Shown here: piece by piece, positions 25,862-34,458 of the stretch
Numbering within the stretch: the first letter of the stretch is position 1
How the letters are laid out: each line of letters starts with the position of its first letter
Source: Pseudofrankia saprophytica
GTDB lineage: Bacteria; Actinomycetota; Actinomycetes; Frankiales; Frankiaceae
Direction of reading: 5' to 3'
NCBI RefSeq assembly: GCF_000235425.2
Contig: NZ_KI912266.1
Location: 7,707,130-7,771,129 of the forward strand
DNA length: 64,000 nt
Position numbers and translations under genes: made by a program
Notes under the pieces: generated by a model
The model's database searches: none
What the model was told of the DNA's origin: nothing
Seen by the model: the letters and a program-made list of their open reading frames with translations, nothing else

Positions 25862-26290
25862 TCACGAACCTTCCGGGGCCGGCTTCCTCGGGCGCGCGGG
25901 CCGGTCGGACAGGCCGTCCGGCGTGATGAACTGGCACCGGCAGCGGCTGATCCGCCAGCCGTCCGGGGTCCGGACGAGCTCGTCGCTGTAGACGGCATGC
26001 CGCGCGACCCCGTCGGCGCGGTCGACGAAGAGCAGGTTGCGGGTCGTACGGGCCTCGTCCGGACCGACCATGTCGATGACCGGCGGGCCGCCGAGGTGCA
26101 GTCCACCGGGAGCCGCGCGCATCATCGCCCGCAGCGCGTCACGCCCATCGAAGGAACGCCCGTAGACCAGATAGCTGGCGTCCGGGGTGAACAGACCGAC
26201 CCAGCCCTCCACGTCGTCCAGGTCGAGCGTCAGGCAGTAGCGGGCCAGCAGGCCGCCGATGGCCACCTGGTCCGCGGGCGAGGGAAGCAT
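25862..26290 (-). CDS. SnoaL/NTF2-like protein
   Basis: Small cone-shaped alpha+beta-barrel protein of 142 residues. The N-terminal helix pair (LARYCLTLDLDDVEGWVGLF) and TPDASYLVYGRSFDGRDALR are typical of the SnoaL_4 group, as is the closing YSDELVRTPDGWRISRCRCQ. Family members act as isomerases, dehydratases or cyclases, or as subunits of ring-hydroxylating dioxygenases. It is the last gene after the crotonase and acyl-CoA synthetase on the same strand, 70 bases behind the latter, so probably in that operon. Confidence 0.85.
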   Translation of the reverse strand: MLPSPADQVAIGGLLARYCLTLDLDDVEGWVGLFTPDASYLVYGRSFDGRDALRAMMRAAPGGLHLGGPPVIDMVGPDEARTTRNLLFVDRADGVARHAVYSDELVRTPDGWRISRCRCQFITPDGLSDRPARPRKPAPEGS

Positions 26291-26360
26291 CAGAACTCCT
26301 CCGGGCGAAGTGCGGCGCCGGGGTCGGGGGCGGGTCGGTCTCTTGGGCTTCTCCAGCGGG

Positions 26361-28019
26361 TCAACCGTCGGCCAGCCGGGCGGCCAGGTCGCTGTCCTTT
26401 CCGGGTGTGTCCATCACCAGCCGGGATCGGACGAGCTTGCCCGAGGCGGTCCGGGGCAGCGGCGCATCCCAGCGGACGACCTGCTCGGGCAGCTTGCGCG
26501 TCGCGACCCCCTGGGCGACGAGATGGGCCACGACGGCGTCGAGAGTGACCGCGATGCCGTCGGCCGGCCAGACCGCGACCGCGAGCCGCTCGCCGGTCGA
26601 CGGGTCGGGCATGCCGAAGCAGGCGGCCTCGACGGCTCCGGGCAGGTCGGCCAGCGCCGCATCGATCTCGGTCAGCGAGATCTTGAGGCCGTTGCGGTTG
26701 ACGACCTCCCTGAGCCGGCCGACGACCGTCAGCCGGCCGTCGTGCAGCTCGAGCTGGTCACCGGTACGGAACCAGCCGTCCTCGAACGCGGCCTCGTCGT
26801 CCGCCGCGTCCAGGTAGCCGAGGAACAGGTTGGGACCGCGCAGCAGGCCCTCGCGCGGGTGGTGGCTGGAGCCGACGCGCACCTCGCTGCCCGGCAGCAG
26901 GGCCCCGTCGTCGGACAGCCGCCGCTCGCGGTCGTCCCCTGGCAGGCTTCCGGAGAAGGTCGGCGCCTCGGAGGAGCCGTAGACGCGGGCAATCTCGATC
27001 CCGAAGGTGTCCGTCGCCAGCTCGAGCAGAGGGCGCGGCAGCATCGCGCCGCCCAGCGCCAGCGTCCGCAGGCCGATCCCGGCGCCGTCCGGGCCGGCGG
27101 CCACGGCGGCCCGCAGCAGGCGCTCGGCGATGACCGGCGCGCCGCCCAGCAGGGTCGCGCCAACGGCGTTCATCTGGCGCAGCGTCCGCTCCGGTGAGAA
27201 CCGGTCTTCCAGCGCCAGCGTGGCGTGCCGGTCCGCCGCGAGGTGGACCTGCGACAGGCCGGTGATGCTGGTCAGCGGGCTGACGAGGAAGACCACCGTG
27301 CGCTCGTCCGCGGACGTGGTCCGTGCCATGTTGTCGGCGCCGGCGGTGAGCGTGTTGAGCGAGTGGACGACGCCCTTGGGCCGGCTGGTGGTGCCCGACG
27401 TGAACAGCACCACCGCGGCCCGGTCGCGGTCGGGCTCCGCCCAGGTCGGCGCCCATGGCGACAGCGGCCGCGAGCCGACCGAGCCTGCCGAGCCTGCCGA
27501 GCCAGAAGGTTCGGCCGAACCGGAAGGCTCGGCTGGAGGCCCGCTCACGTCGTCGAACAGCTCCAGCGACACCACCTCGACCGCCTCGGTCAGCGGCTCG
27601 GCGAGCCGCTCGGCCTCGGCCGCCGGCACGATCACCCGAGGTCGCGCGCAGAGCGCGTCGAGGGCGGCACGCAGGTCGGCGACCCCGCACCGGCGGTCCA
27701 GCAGGACCGTCGTCGCGCCGGCGCGCAGCAGCGCATGGTAGGCGATCACTCCATGACGGGTGTTGCCGCTGACGAGCACGACGCCGTCGCCCGCCCGGAC
27801 GCCCCGCGCGGCCAGGGCGGTCACGCCCGCCGCCACGGCCGTCGCCAGCTGGGCATAGGAGAGCCCGCGCTCGTCGTCCACGACCGCCACGACGTCGGGA
27901 CGGCGGTCCGCGCCCACCTCGACGCCGTCGGCGAGCAGGCGGTTGTCCCACAGCCCGGCCGCCCGGTAGCGCGCGGCGCGGTCGGCCGGGGCACGCCCAA
28001 GCCCGGCCAGGGCGCTCAC
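26361..28019 (-). CDS. AMP-dependent acyl-CoA synthetase/ligase
   Basis: Second adenylate-forming ligase, 552 residues, from GTG 28019, which overlaps the crotonase stop by four bases (GTGA). The AMP motif is LFTSGTTSRPKGVVH. YGSSEAPTFSG, GWFRTGDQLELHDG and VVNRNGLKISLTEID follow, and the catalytic Lys lies in TASGKLVRSR. A low-complexity Ser/Gly/Glu insert (around residues 163-182, EPSGSAEPSGSAGSAGSV) lies just before the AMP motif and comes from short tandem DNA repeats; relatives lack it as far as I recall. It presumably activates a pathway acid. Confidence 0.9.
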   Translation of the reverse strand: MSALAGLGRAPADRAARYRAAGLWDNRLLADGVEVGADRRPDVVAVVDDERGLSYAQLATAVAAGVTALAARGVRAGDGVVLVSGNTRHGVIAYHALLRAGATTVLLDRRCGVADLRAALDALCARPRVIVPAAEAERLAEPLTEAVEVVSLELFDDVSGPPAEPSGSAEPSGSAGSAGSVGSRPLSPWAPTWAEPDRDRAAVVLFTSGTTSRPKGVVHSLNTLTAGADNMARTTSADERTVVFLVSPLTSITGLSQVHLAADRHATLALEDRFSPERTLRQMNAVGATLLGGAPVIAERLLRAAVAAGPDGAGIGLRTLALGGAMLPRPLLELATDTFGIEIARVYGSSEAPTFSGSLPGDDRERRLSDDGALLPGSEVRVGSSHHPREGLLRGPNLFLGYLDAADDEAAFEDGWFRTGDQLELHDGRLTVVGRLREVVNRNGLKISLTEIDAALADLPGAVEAACFGMPDPSTGERLAVAVWPADGIAVTLDAVVAHLVAQGVATRKLPEQVVRWDAPLPRTASGKLVRSRLVMDTPGKDSDLAARLADG

Positions 28020-28813
28020 CGGCTCGGCCGGCCGGCCGCCCGGCTCAGCATCGCCGCGAGGTTGCGCTGGAACGCCGGCTCGTCGAACGACGCCGTCTCC
28101 CGGTCGAGCGCCGCCGACAGCGAGGACGTCATCGCGTGGTGCAGCGCGCCGTTGAGGATCGCCTTGGTCTCGATCACCGCCTGCGGGGGCAGCGCGGCCA
28201 GCCGGGTCGCCAGCTCCACGGCGGTGGTGACCGACGTCCCCGTCGGGACCACCCGGTTGGCCAGCCCGAGGCGCAGCGCGTCGGCCGCCGGCAGCCGGTC
28301 ACCGAGCAGGATGAACTCCTTGGCGCGCAGCAGGCTGGTCAGCAACGGCCAGGTCAGGGCCCCACCGTCGGCGGCGACCAGGCCGAGCGCCACGTGCGGG
28401 TCGGCGAAGTACGCGTGCTCCTCGATGACCACCAGGTCGCTCATGGCGGCGAGGCTGCAGCCGAGACCGACCGCCGGACCGTTGACCGCGGCGACGATCG
28501 GCACCCGCACGGACGTCATCCCGCGGACGATGTCCGCCGCCTCCGCCATGATGTGGGCGCGCAGCTCGACGTCCTTGACCATCCTGTCCAGGAGGCCGAG
28601 GTCGCCGCCCGCCGAGAACGCCGCGCCCGCCCCGGTCAGGACGATCGCGCGGACCTTCGGGTCCGCGTCCAGCTCCGGCCACACCTGGGCCAGCGCCGGG
28701 TGCAGCGTCTCGTCGGCGGCGTTGAGCGCGTCGGGCCGGTTCAGCGTCACGACCCGCACGGCCCCGCGCGCCTCGACGATCAGGGGACCCTGCGTGCTCG
28801 GACCGTCGACCAT
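28016..28813 (-). CDS. Enoyl-CoA hydratase/isomerase (crotonase family)
   Basis: Crotonase of 265 residues from ATG 28813 with GGGAG six bases upstream. Oxyanion-hole segments are GAAFSAGGDLGLL and AAVNGPAVGLGCSLA. By eye, the first catalytic Glu of true hydratases (PE in the FGxPE segment) is His here (ADPHVALGLVAADGG). The second lies in RAKEFILLGDR. It may therefore act as an isomerase or other crotonase rather than a standard hydratase. It heads an operon with an acyl-CoA synthetase and a SnoaL-like protein, behind a CAATRTCGA promoter 140 bases upstream. Confidence 0.9.
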   Translation of the reverse strand: MVDGPSTQGPLIVEARGAVRVVTLNRPDALNAADETLHPALAQVWPELDADPKVRAIVLTGAGAAFSAGGDLGLLDRMVKDVELRAHIMAEAADIVRGMTSVRVPIVAAVNGPAVGLGCSLAAMSDLVVIEEHAYFADPHVALGLVAADGGALTWPLLTSLLRAKEFILLGDRLPAADALRLGLANRVVPTGTSVTTAVELATRLAALPPQAVIETKAILNGALHHAMTSSLSAALDRETASFDEPAFQRNLAAMLSRAAGRPSR

Positions 28814-28952
28814 GTCACTCCCTAGGTGTTCCCGCTGGTAGGTGGCCCGCTGGCGTCGGGCGCTCCGGCGTCGTCATTCCCGCCGCCGAGGTGCGGCTCG
28901 CCGCACGTCCCGATCATCATCGGGCCGGCCTGACGCCGGCTCCGTCCTCCCC

Positions 28953-28990
28953 AGAATATCGAACTCGACACCAATGTCGAGATTTGCGAC
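28953..28990. promoter_or_regulatory. CAATRTCGA element copy 3 with a predicted minus-strand promoter
   Basis: CAATGTCGA lies at 28972-28980. On the minus strand TCGACA (28980-28975) is a -35-like hexamer and TATTCT (28958-28953) a -10-like hexamer, 16 bases apart, pointing at the crotonase operon. A second half element (TCGATATTC, minus strand) overlaps the -10. The 5' leader would be ~135 bases, and I see no ORF in it. Confidence 0.55.
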
Positions 28991-29022
28991 CATCCGCTCG
29001 TCCTGTCCGACGTGACGGGGAA

Positions 29023-29081
29023 TCCTGTCAGACGCCAGCGCCACGACCAGCACCGTCTCGTGACGCTGGCGTCTGACAGGA
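29023..29081. repeat. Long near-perfect inverted repeat downstream of an SDR gene
   Basis: The arm 29023-29040 (TCCTGTCAGACGCCAGCG) pairs exactly with 29064-29081. After one mismatch the pairing continues for five bases (CACGA with TCGTG), leaving an 11-base loop. It lies 24 bases past the stop of the SDR at 29105 on the minus strand. It could be a T-less actinobacterial terminator or the remains of a mobile-element end; 18 perfect pairs are unusually many for the first. Confidence 0.85.
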
Positions 29082-29104
29082 CGCGCGAGAGGAGTGGTCG
29101 GGCG

Positions 29105-29890
29105 TCAGACCAGGCGGCCGAGGTCCTGGAGGAAGGGCTGCGTGTAGACGACCTGGCCGGTCGTCGTCGCGGGGTCGGCGGTGCAGAGGATGAGCGCGGT
29201 CTCGGTGATCAGGTCGATCTCCTCGGTGTCCTCCTTCGCCAGGTCGAGCGTGCCGGCGCCCGGCGTGGACACCGGCTGGAACGGCGCGGCCGCGTTCACC
29301 GCGATCCGGTCGGTGTACAGCTCGGCGGCGAAGGCGGCGGTCAGCCGGTCGAGCGCGGCCTTGACGGTGCCGTAGACGCCGAATCCGGCGGTCCGGTCGA
29401 ACTCCGAGAACGGCGGCCCGACCGGCCGCTGCCCGGCGATCGAGGTGAGGTTCAGGATCCAGCCGCCGCCACGGGCCCGCATGCCCGGGACGGCGAGCTG
29501 GATCAGGTGCATCGGGGCGAGCACATGCATCTCGAACATCAGCCGGGCACGCCGTTCGGGAAATCCGTCCAGGGTGCGTAAGAAGGTCACGGCGGCGTTG
29601 TTCACCAGGATGTCGGGCGGGCCGGCCGCCTCGACGGCCGCGGCGAAGAAACGCTCGCGGTCGGCGTTCTGGGAAAGGTCACACTGGATCTCGACGGCCG
29701 ATCCGCCCGCGGCCCTGATCTCCTGCGCCGTCTCCCGTAACGAACCCACGTACTTGTCGTCCGGCTCCATGGTCCGCGCCGTGATGACCACGGTGGCGCC
29801 CTCGGCGGCGAACCGCTGCGCGATCGCCTTTCCCAGTCCTCGACTCGCCCCGGTGACCAGCGCTACCTTGCCCTCGCACAGCCCTGACAT
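29105..29890 (-). CDS. SDR-family oxidoreductase
   Basis: SDR of 261 residues. The cofactor motif is TGASRGLGKA, and an Arg in ITARTME after the second strand suggests NADP(H). DILVNNAAVTF is present, with the catalytic Ser in LNLTSIAGQ. The Tyr-Lys motif is VYGTVKAA. After this, an Asn-Ala-Ala-Ala-Pro segment replaces the usual NAVAPG. The C-terminal end (GQVVYTQPFLQDLG) lacks the customary VDGG. It is divergent from the kinase at 29927 across 36 bases. Confidence 0.88.
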   Translation of the reverse strand: MSGLCEGKVALVTGASRGLGKAIAQRFAAEGATVVITARTMEPDDKYVGSLRETAQEIRAAGGSAVEIQCDLSQNADRERFFAAAVEAAGPPDILVNNAAVTFLRTLDGFPERRARLMFEMHVLAPMHLIQLAVPGMRARGGGWILNLTSIAGQRPVGPPFSEFDRTAGFGVYGTVKAALDRLTAAFAAELYTDRIAVNAAAPFQPVSTPGAGTLDLAKEDTEEIDLITETALILCTADPATTTGQVVYTQPFLQDLGRLV

Positions 29891-29926
29891 GTTGTCTCCC
29901 GAATATCAACCCGACGACGGGGAGTG

Positions 29927-30931
29927 ATGACGATAGAAATCGACCTGGGCACGCTCGAGTCGCGGCTCGCGGTCATCGGACTCACCGGCCTGCGTCGCCT
30001 GTCCGGCGGCGCGTCCAGCCTGTCGTACGTCGGAACGGCCACCGTCGACGGCATTTCTCGTCCCGTCGTCGTAAAAGCAGCGCCACCGGGCCTGGAACCG
30101 GTGCGCAACCGTGATGTGCTGCGCCAGGCGTCGATGCTGCGCCGGCTGGCGGCGACCGAGGTGCCGGTGCCCACGGTCCTGTGGGAGGACCCCGGCGACC
30201 CGCCCGAGGTGCCGCCGGTCTTCGTGATGTCGTTCGTGCCGGGCGCCTCCTTCGAGCCGCTGTTCGACCGCGACGGCGACGGCGGCGGCGACCCCGACGA
30301 CGGCGGCGACCCGGCCGTCGTCGCCGACCGGATGCTCGATGCCGCTCGTACCCTCGCCGCGCTGCACCGGCTGAGCCCCGCCGCGCTGGGGCTGGCCGAC
30401 GAGCCCCAGGTCGGCCTCGCGGACGAGGTGCGTCGCTGGACACGCGCACTGGGAACCGTCGACCCGACACTCGTGCCCGGCTGGGAGCGGGTCGCGGAGG
30501 CGCTGCTCGCCACCGAGCCGGCCGCGATCGCGCCGGCCGTCGTCCACGGCGACTTCCGCCTCGGCAACCTGCTGGCCTCGGGCCCCACCGTCACCGCCGT
30601 CATCGACTGGGAGATCTGGTCGGTCGGCGACCCCCGGGTGGACCTCGGGTGGTTCCTCATCAACGCCGACCCGGCCACCTACGGCCGGCGGACCCGCTAC
30701 GCCGAAGCGCTCCCCGCGCCGGCCGACCTCGCGGCGACCTACGCCGAGCGCCTGGGCCGCGACGTCCCGGCGCTGGACTGGTTCCAGGCGTTCGCCTGCT
30801 TCAAGTCGGCCGCCACCTGGTCGCTGATCGTGAAGCACTCCCGGCGCCGGCCGGCGCCGGACCCGATGGCCGAGGAGCTGGCCGGCGCGCTGCCCGGGCT
30901 GCTCACGCGGGCCGCCGATCTGCTGGGCTGA
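29927..30931 (+). CDS. APH-fold phosphotransferase (ACAD10/11 kinase-like)
   Basis: Kinase-fold protein of about 334 residues. It starts at LGTLESRLAVIGLTG with a Gly-rich loop RLSGGASSLSYVG and a Lys strand RPVVVKAAPPG. The catalytic loop is VVHGDFRLGNL, the metal-binding Asp is in AVIDWEIWSVGDPRVDLGW, and FKSAATWSLI follows. All core kinase residues are present. A DGDGGGDPDDGGD acidic insert is unusual. ATG 29927 with GGGGAG very close upstream; GTG 29924 is possible. It converges on the acyl-CoA dehydrogenase at 30970 across 38 bases. ACAD10/11 and LvaA/LvaC pair exactly these two folds. Confidence 0.88.
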   Translation: MTIEIDLGTLESRLAVIGLTGLRRLSGGASSLSYVGTATVDGISRPVVVKAAPPGLEPVRNRDVLRQASMLRRLAATEVPVPTVLWEDPGDPPEVPPVFVMSFVPGASFEPLFDRDGDGGGDPDDGGDPAVVADRMLDAARTLAALHRLSPAALGLADEPQVGLADEVRRWTRALGTVDPTLVPGWERVAEALLATEPAAIAPAVVHGDFRLGNLLASGPTVTAVIDWEIWSVGDPRVDLGWFLINADPATYGRRTRYAEALPAPADLAATYAERLGRDVPALDWFQAFACFKSAATWSLIVKHSRRRPAPDPMAEELAGALPGLLTRAADLLG

Positions 30932-30969
30932 CGGTCGTAACCGGGGCCTGTCCCGGGCACGGGCGCGCA

Positions 30970-32265
30970 TCAGGTCCGTGGGATTCCGGCGAGGCGGTCG
31001 GCGAACTTCGCCTCGGCCTCGGCGCGCAGGCGCACCAGGTGGCCCGACGGGAACAGGCCCTCCGCGGGCGAGTACCCCTTCAGCAGCTCGCGGGCGAGGG
31101 TGACCTTGTGGACCTCGGTCGGCCCGTCGGCGAGCCCGAGCACGAACGACTCGACGAGGTAGTGCACGAAGGGCATCTCGTGGGTCGTGCCGAGCGAGCC
31201 GTGCAGCTGCAGCGCCCGCGAGCTGACGTCGTGCAGCACCTTCTGCATCATCGCCTTGACCGCGGAGATGTCCGCGCGGACGGCCTTGTAGTCCTGGAAC
31301 TTGTCGATCTTCCACGCGGTCTGCAGGGTCAGCAGGCGGAACGCCTCGATCTCCATCCACGAGTCGGCGACCATCTGCCGCACGAGCTGCTTGTCTCCCA
31401 GCACCTCGCCCTGGGTGAAGCGGGAGACCGCCCGCTCGCAGATCATGTCGAAGATCCGCCGGACCAGCCCGACCGTGCGCATCGCGTGGTGGATGCGGCC
31501 GCCGCCGAGCCGGGTCTGGGCGACCATGAACGCACCGCCGCGCGGGCCGAGCATGTGGTCGGCCGGGACGCGGACGTTCTCGTACCGGACGTAGCCCTCG
31601 CTGCCCTGGCCGACCGGCTCGTAGCCCATCCCCACGTTGCGCAGGATGTTCACGCCGGGTGTCCCGGCCGGGACGACGAACATCGACTGCCGCTGGTACG
31701 GCGGCGCGTCCGGGTCGGTCACCGTCATCACGATCAGGAACGACGCGAGGGCGGCGAACGAGGTGAACCACTTCTCGCCGTTGATGACCCACTCGTCGCC
31801 GTCGAGCGTCGCGGTGGTCGTGAAGATCTTCGGGTCGGCGCCGCCCTGCGGCTCGGTCATCGAGAACGACGACACGATGCGGTTGTCGAGCAACGGCTCG
31901 AGGTAGCGCTTCTTGAGCTCCGGCGTGCCGAAGCGGGCGAGGATCTCGCTGTTACCGGAGTCGGGGGCCTGCGAGCCGAAGACGATCGGCGCGCAGACCG
32001 ACCGGCCGAGGATCTCGTTGAGCAGGGCGAGCTTCACCTGCCCGAAGCCCGGCCCGCCGAGCTCGGCGCCGAGATGGGTCGCCCATAACCCCTTCTCCTT
32101 GACGATCGCCTGCAGCGGCGGAATGAGCGCCTGCCGGACCGGGTCATGGAGGTCATGTGACTCCCGGACCACCAGGTCCAGCGGCTCGCACTCCTCGCGC
32201 ACGAACGCGTCGGCCCAGGTCAGAAGCTCGGCGTAGTCCGGATCGGTCGCGAAGTCCCATGCCAC
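30970..32265 (-). CDS. Acyl-CoA dehydrogenase (ACAD10/11-like)
   Basis: FAD-dependent acyl-CoA dehydrogenase of 431 residues. The N-terminal helical domain is followed by the substrate/FAD signature FSMTEPQGGADP and a beta domain (WVINGEKWFTSFA). The C-terminal domain carries GGGRIHHAMRTVG and ends with VLGLADGPTEVHK. The RIHHxMR and ADGPxEVH motifs are shared with the ACAD10/11 branch rather than with short- and medium-chain enzymes. The GTG at 32265 is used. It is divergent from the SDR/thiolase operon across a 56-base region containing element copy 4. Confidence 0.92.
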   Translation of the reverse strand: MAWDFATDPDYAELLTWADAFVREECEPLDLVVRESHDLHDPVRQALIPPLQAIVKEKGLWATHLGAELGGPGFGQVKLALLNEILGRSVCAPIVFGSQAPDSGNSEILARFGTPELKKRYLEPLLDNRIVSSFSMTEPQGGADPKIFTTTATLDGDEWVINGEKWFTSFAALASFLIVMTVTDPDAPPYQRQSMFVVPAGTPGVNILRNVGMGYEPVGQGSEGYVRYENVRVPADHMLGPRGGAFMVAQTRLGGGRIHHAMRTVGLVRRIFDMICERAVSRFTQGEVLGDKQLVRQMVADSWMEIEAFRLLTLQTAWKIDKFQDYKAVRADISAVKAMMQKVLHDVSSRALQLHGSLGTTHEMPFVHYLVESFVLGLADGPTEVHKVTLARELLKGYSPAEGLFPSGHLVRLRAEAEAKFADRLAGIPRT

Positions 32266-32290
32266 GTCCGCCCCAACCCCTTCGCTTGCA

Positions 32291-32312
32291 CCAACATCGA
32301 CATCGATATTGG
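32291..32312. promoter_or_regulatory. CAATRTCGA element copy 4, near-palindromic
   Basis: CCAACATCGA and TCGATATTGG flank a central CA, giving a 22-base near-palindrome with one mismatched pair outside the centre. It ends ten bases before ATG 32322. Binding here would block both divergent genes. The SDR gene has no ribosome site, so its mRNA may be leaderless. Confidence 0.6.
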
Positions 32313-32321
32313 CTGTCTACC

Positions 32322-33215
32322 ATGAGTGAAGCCGACATGTGCGCGGGCAGGACCTGCATCGTCACCGGCGCGGGACGCGGATTAGGCCGGGAGTACGCGC
32401 TCTTACTGGCCCAGCACGGCGCGAACGTCGTCGTCAACGACGTCGGTGGCAGCCGGGACGGGACCGGCGGCAGCAGCGGCCCGGCGACCGAGGTCGTCGA
32501 CGAGATCACCGCCAAGGGCGGCTCCGCCGTCGCCAACACCGACGACATCAGCAGCTGGGACGGCGCAGCGCGGCTCGTCGGGCAGGCGGTCGACACGTTC
32601 GGCGGCCTCGACGTCCTGGTCAACAACGCCGGCATCCTGCGCGACCGGATGCTGTTCTCGATGTCCGAGGACGAGTGGGACGCGGTGATCCGCGTCCACC
32701 TCAAGGGCACGTTCGCCCCGAGCCGGCACGCCGCCGCCTACTGGCGGGAGCGCGCGAAGGCCGGCGAGACCAACGACGCCCGCATCATCAACACGACCTC
32801 CGTCTCCGGTCTGTACGCCAACGTGGGTCAGACCAACTACGGCTCGGCCAAGGCCGGGATCGCCGCCTTCACCCAGATCGCCGCCCAGGAACTGGGCCGG
32901 TACGGCGTGACCGTCAACGCCATCGCCCCGGGCGCCCTCACCCGGCTCACCGCCAATCTGGAGATCACCGACGAGATCCGCTCGACCTTCTCCCCCGCCG
33001 CGGTCGCCCCCGTCATCGCCTGGCTGGCCTCCGCCGACTCCCGCGACGTGACCGGCCAGGTGATCGAGGCGTCCGGCATCGTGCTGGCGGTCGCCGAGGG
33101 CTGGCACCGCGGCCCCAGCACCAACCCCGTCGAGTCTCCAGGTGAGGCCGGCGAGGCGGTGCGACGGCTGCTCGCCGACGCCCGCCCCCGCACGCTGTTC
33201 CACGAGGTCAGCTGA
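32322..33215 (+). CDS. SDR-family oxidoreductase (MFE-2/FabG-like)
   Basis: SDR of 297 residues from ATG 32322, with no Shine-Dalgarno sequence. [13 protein letters not shown] and [19 protein letters not shown] match the 3-hydroxyacyl-CoA dehydrogenase domain of multifunctional beta-oxidation proteins, as does [13 protein letters not shown]. The catalytic Ser is in NTTSVSGLY and Tyr-Lys in YGSAKAG. The extra C-terminal tail (~40 residues) is also seen in that group. It is coupled to the thiolase with one base between stop and start. NAD-dependent oxidation of 3-hydroxyacyl-CoA is the likely step. Confidence 0.9.
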   Translation: MSEADMCAGRTCIVTGAGRGLGREYALLLAQHGANVVVNDVGGSRDGTGGSSGPATEVVDEITAKGGSAVANTDDISSWDGAARLVGQAVDTFGGLDVLVNNAGILRDRMLFSMSEDEWDAVIRVHLKGTFAPSRHAAAYWRERAKAGETNDARIINTTSVSGLYANVGQTNYGSAKAGIAAFTQIAAQELGRYGVTVNAIAPGALTRLTANLEITDEIRSTFSPAAVAPVIAWLASADSRDVTGQVIEASGIVLAVAEGWHRGPSTNPVESPGEAGEAVRRLLADARPRTLFHEVS

Positions 33216-33216
33216 C

Positions 33217-34443
33217 ATGGACGCCTGGATCGTCGACGCGGTCCGGACCCCGCGCGGCAAGGGGCGGCCCGACGGCGCGCTGCACGACATACACCCGCAG
33301 GAGTTGCTGGCGCAGTGCCTGCGCGCGCTGGCCGGCCGGGTCGGCTTCGACCCGGCCGAGGTCGAGGACGTCGTCGCCGGCAACGGCATCTTCGCCGGCG
33401 ACCACGGCGACTGCATCGGACGGCTCTCGACGCTGCTCGCGGGCTGGCCGGAGACGGTGCCCGGCATGACGCTGAACCGCTTCTGCGGCTCCGGGCAGCA
33501 GGCCGTCACCATCGCCGCGACCGGGGTCGCGAGCGGGGCGCAGGACCTCGTCGTCGCCGGCGGGGTGGAGTCGATGTCGCGCTGGGGCCTCGCCGCCGGC
33601 TCGGCCACCATCGACGGCCAGAACCCGGCGCTGCGCGCGCTGTTCCCCACCGTGCCGCAGGGCATCTCGGCCGACCTCATCGCCACCCTCGCCGGCCTGG
33701 GCCGCGCGGACGTCGACGCCTTCGCCGTCACCAGCCAGGACCGCGCCGCGCGCGCGGTCGCCGAGGGCCGGTTCGACCGCGGGATCATCCCGGTCACCGA
33801 CCCAGACGGCAAGGTGCTGCTGGACCGCGACGAGCACCCCCGCCCCGGGACGACGCTCGAGGGGCTCGCCCGGCTGCGGCCGGCGTTCGCGGCGGCCGGC
33901 GCGACCCGGCCGGACGGCGAGGCGCGCACCTACGACGAGCTCGCCCTGACGCGCTACCCGCGAGCCGGCCACGTCGAGCACGTCCACCACGCCGGCAACT
34001 CCTCCGGGGTCGTCGATGGCGCCGCCGCCGTGGTCGTGGCGTCCGACGCGTGGGTGCGGGCCAACGGGGTCACCCCGCGCGCCCGGGTCCGCGCCACCGC
34101 GGCGGTCGGGTCCGAGCCGGTCATCATGCTCACAGCGCCCGCGCCCGCCGCGCGGCGTTGCCTGGCCAAGGCCGGGATGGCGGCCGGCGACATCGACCTC
34201 TGGGAGATCAACGAGGCGTTCGCCGCGGTCGCGCTCACGACGATCGACGACCTCGGCCTCGACCCGGACCGGGTGAACGTGAACGGCGGCGCCATCGCGC
34301 TCGGCCACCCGATCGGCGCGACCGGCGCGATGCTGCTCGGCACCGTTCTCGACGAGCTGGAGCGCCAGGACCTGACGGCGGGCCTGGTCACCATGTGCAC
34401 CGGTGGCGGCATGGGCACCGCCACCATCATCGAGCGGATCTGA
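33217..34443 (+). CDS. Thiolase (acetyl-CoA C-acyltransferase)
   Basis: Degradative-type thiolase of 408 residues. The acyl-accepting Cys90 is in [10 protein letters not shown]. The catalytic His is in GHPIGATGA (~366), and the second Cys in TMCTGGGMG (~394). All three active-site elements are intact. It would cleave 3-ketoacyl-CoA with CoA, the last beta-oxidation step after the SDR encoded just upstream. It converges with the crotonase at 34459 across 15 bases. Confidence 0.95.
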   Translation: MDAWIVDAVRTPRGKGRPDGALHDIHPQELLAQCLRALAGRVGFDPAEVEDVVAGNGIFAGDHGDCIGRLSTLLAGWPETVPGMTLNRFCGSGQQAVTIAATGVASGAQDLVVAGGVESMSRWGLAAGSATIDGQNPALRALFPTVPQGISADLIATLAGLGRADVDAFAVTSQDRAARAVAEGRFDRGIIPVTDPDGKVLLDRDEHPRPGTTLEGLARLRPAFAAAGATRPDGEARTYDELALTRYPRAGHVEHVHHAGNSSGVVDGAAAVVVASDAWVRANGVTPRARVRATAAVGSEPVIMLTAPAPAARRCLAKAGMAAGDIDLWEINEAFAAVALTTIDDLGLDPDRVNVNGGAIALGHPIGATGAMLLGTVLDELERQDLTAGLVTMCTGGGMGTATIIERI

Positions 34444-34458
34444 CGTGGCCCGACGCCG

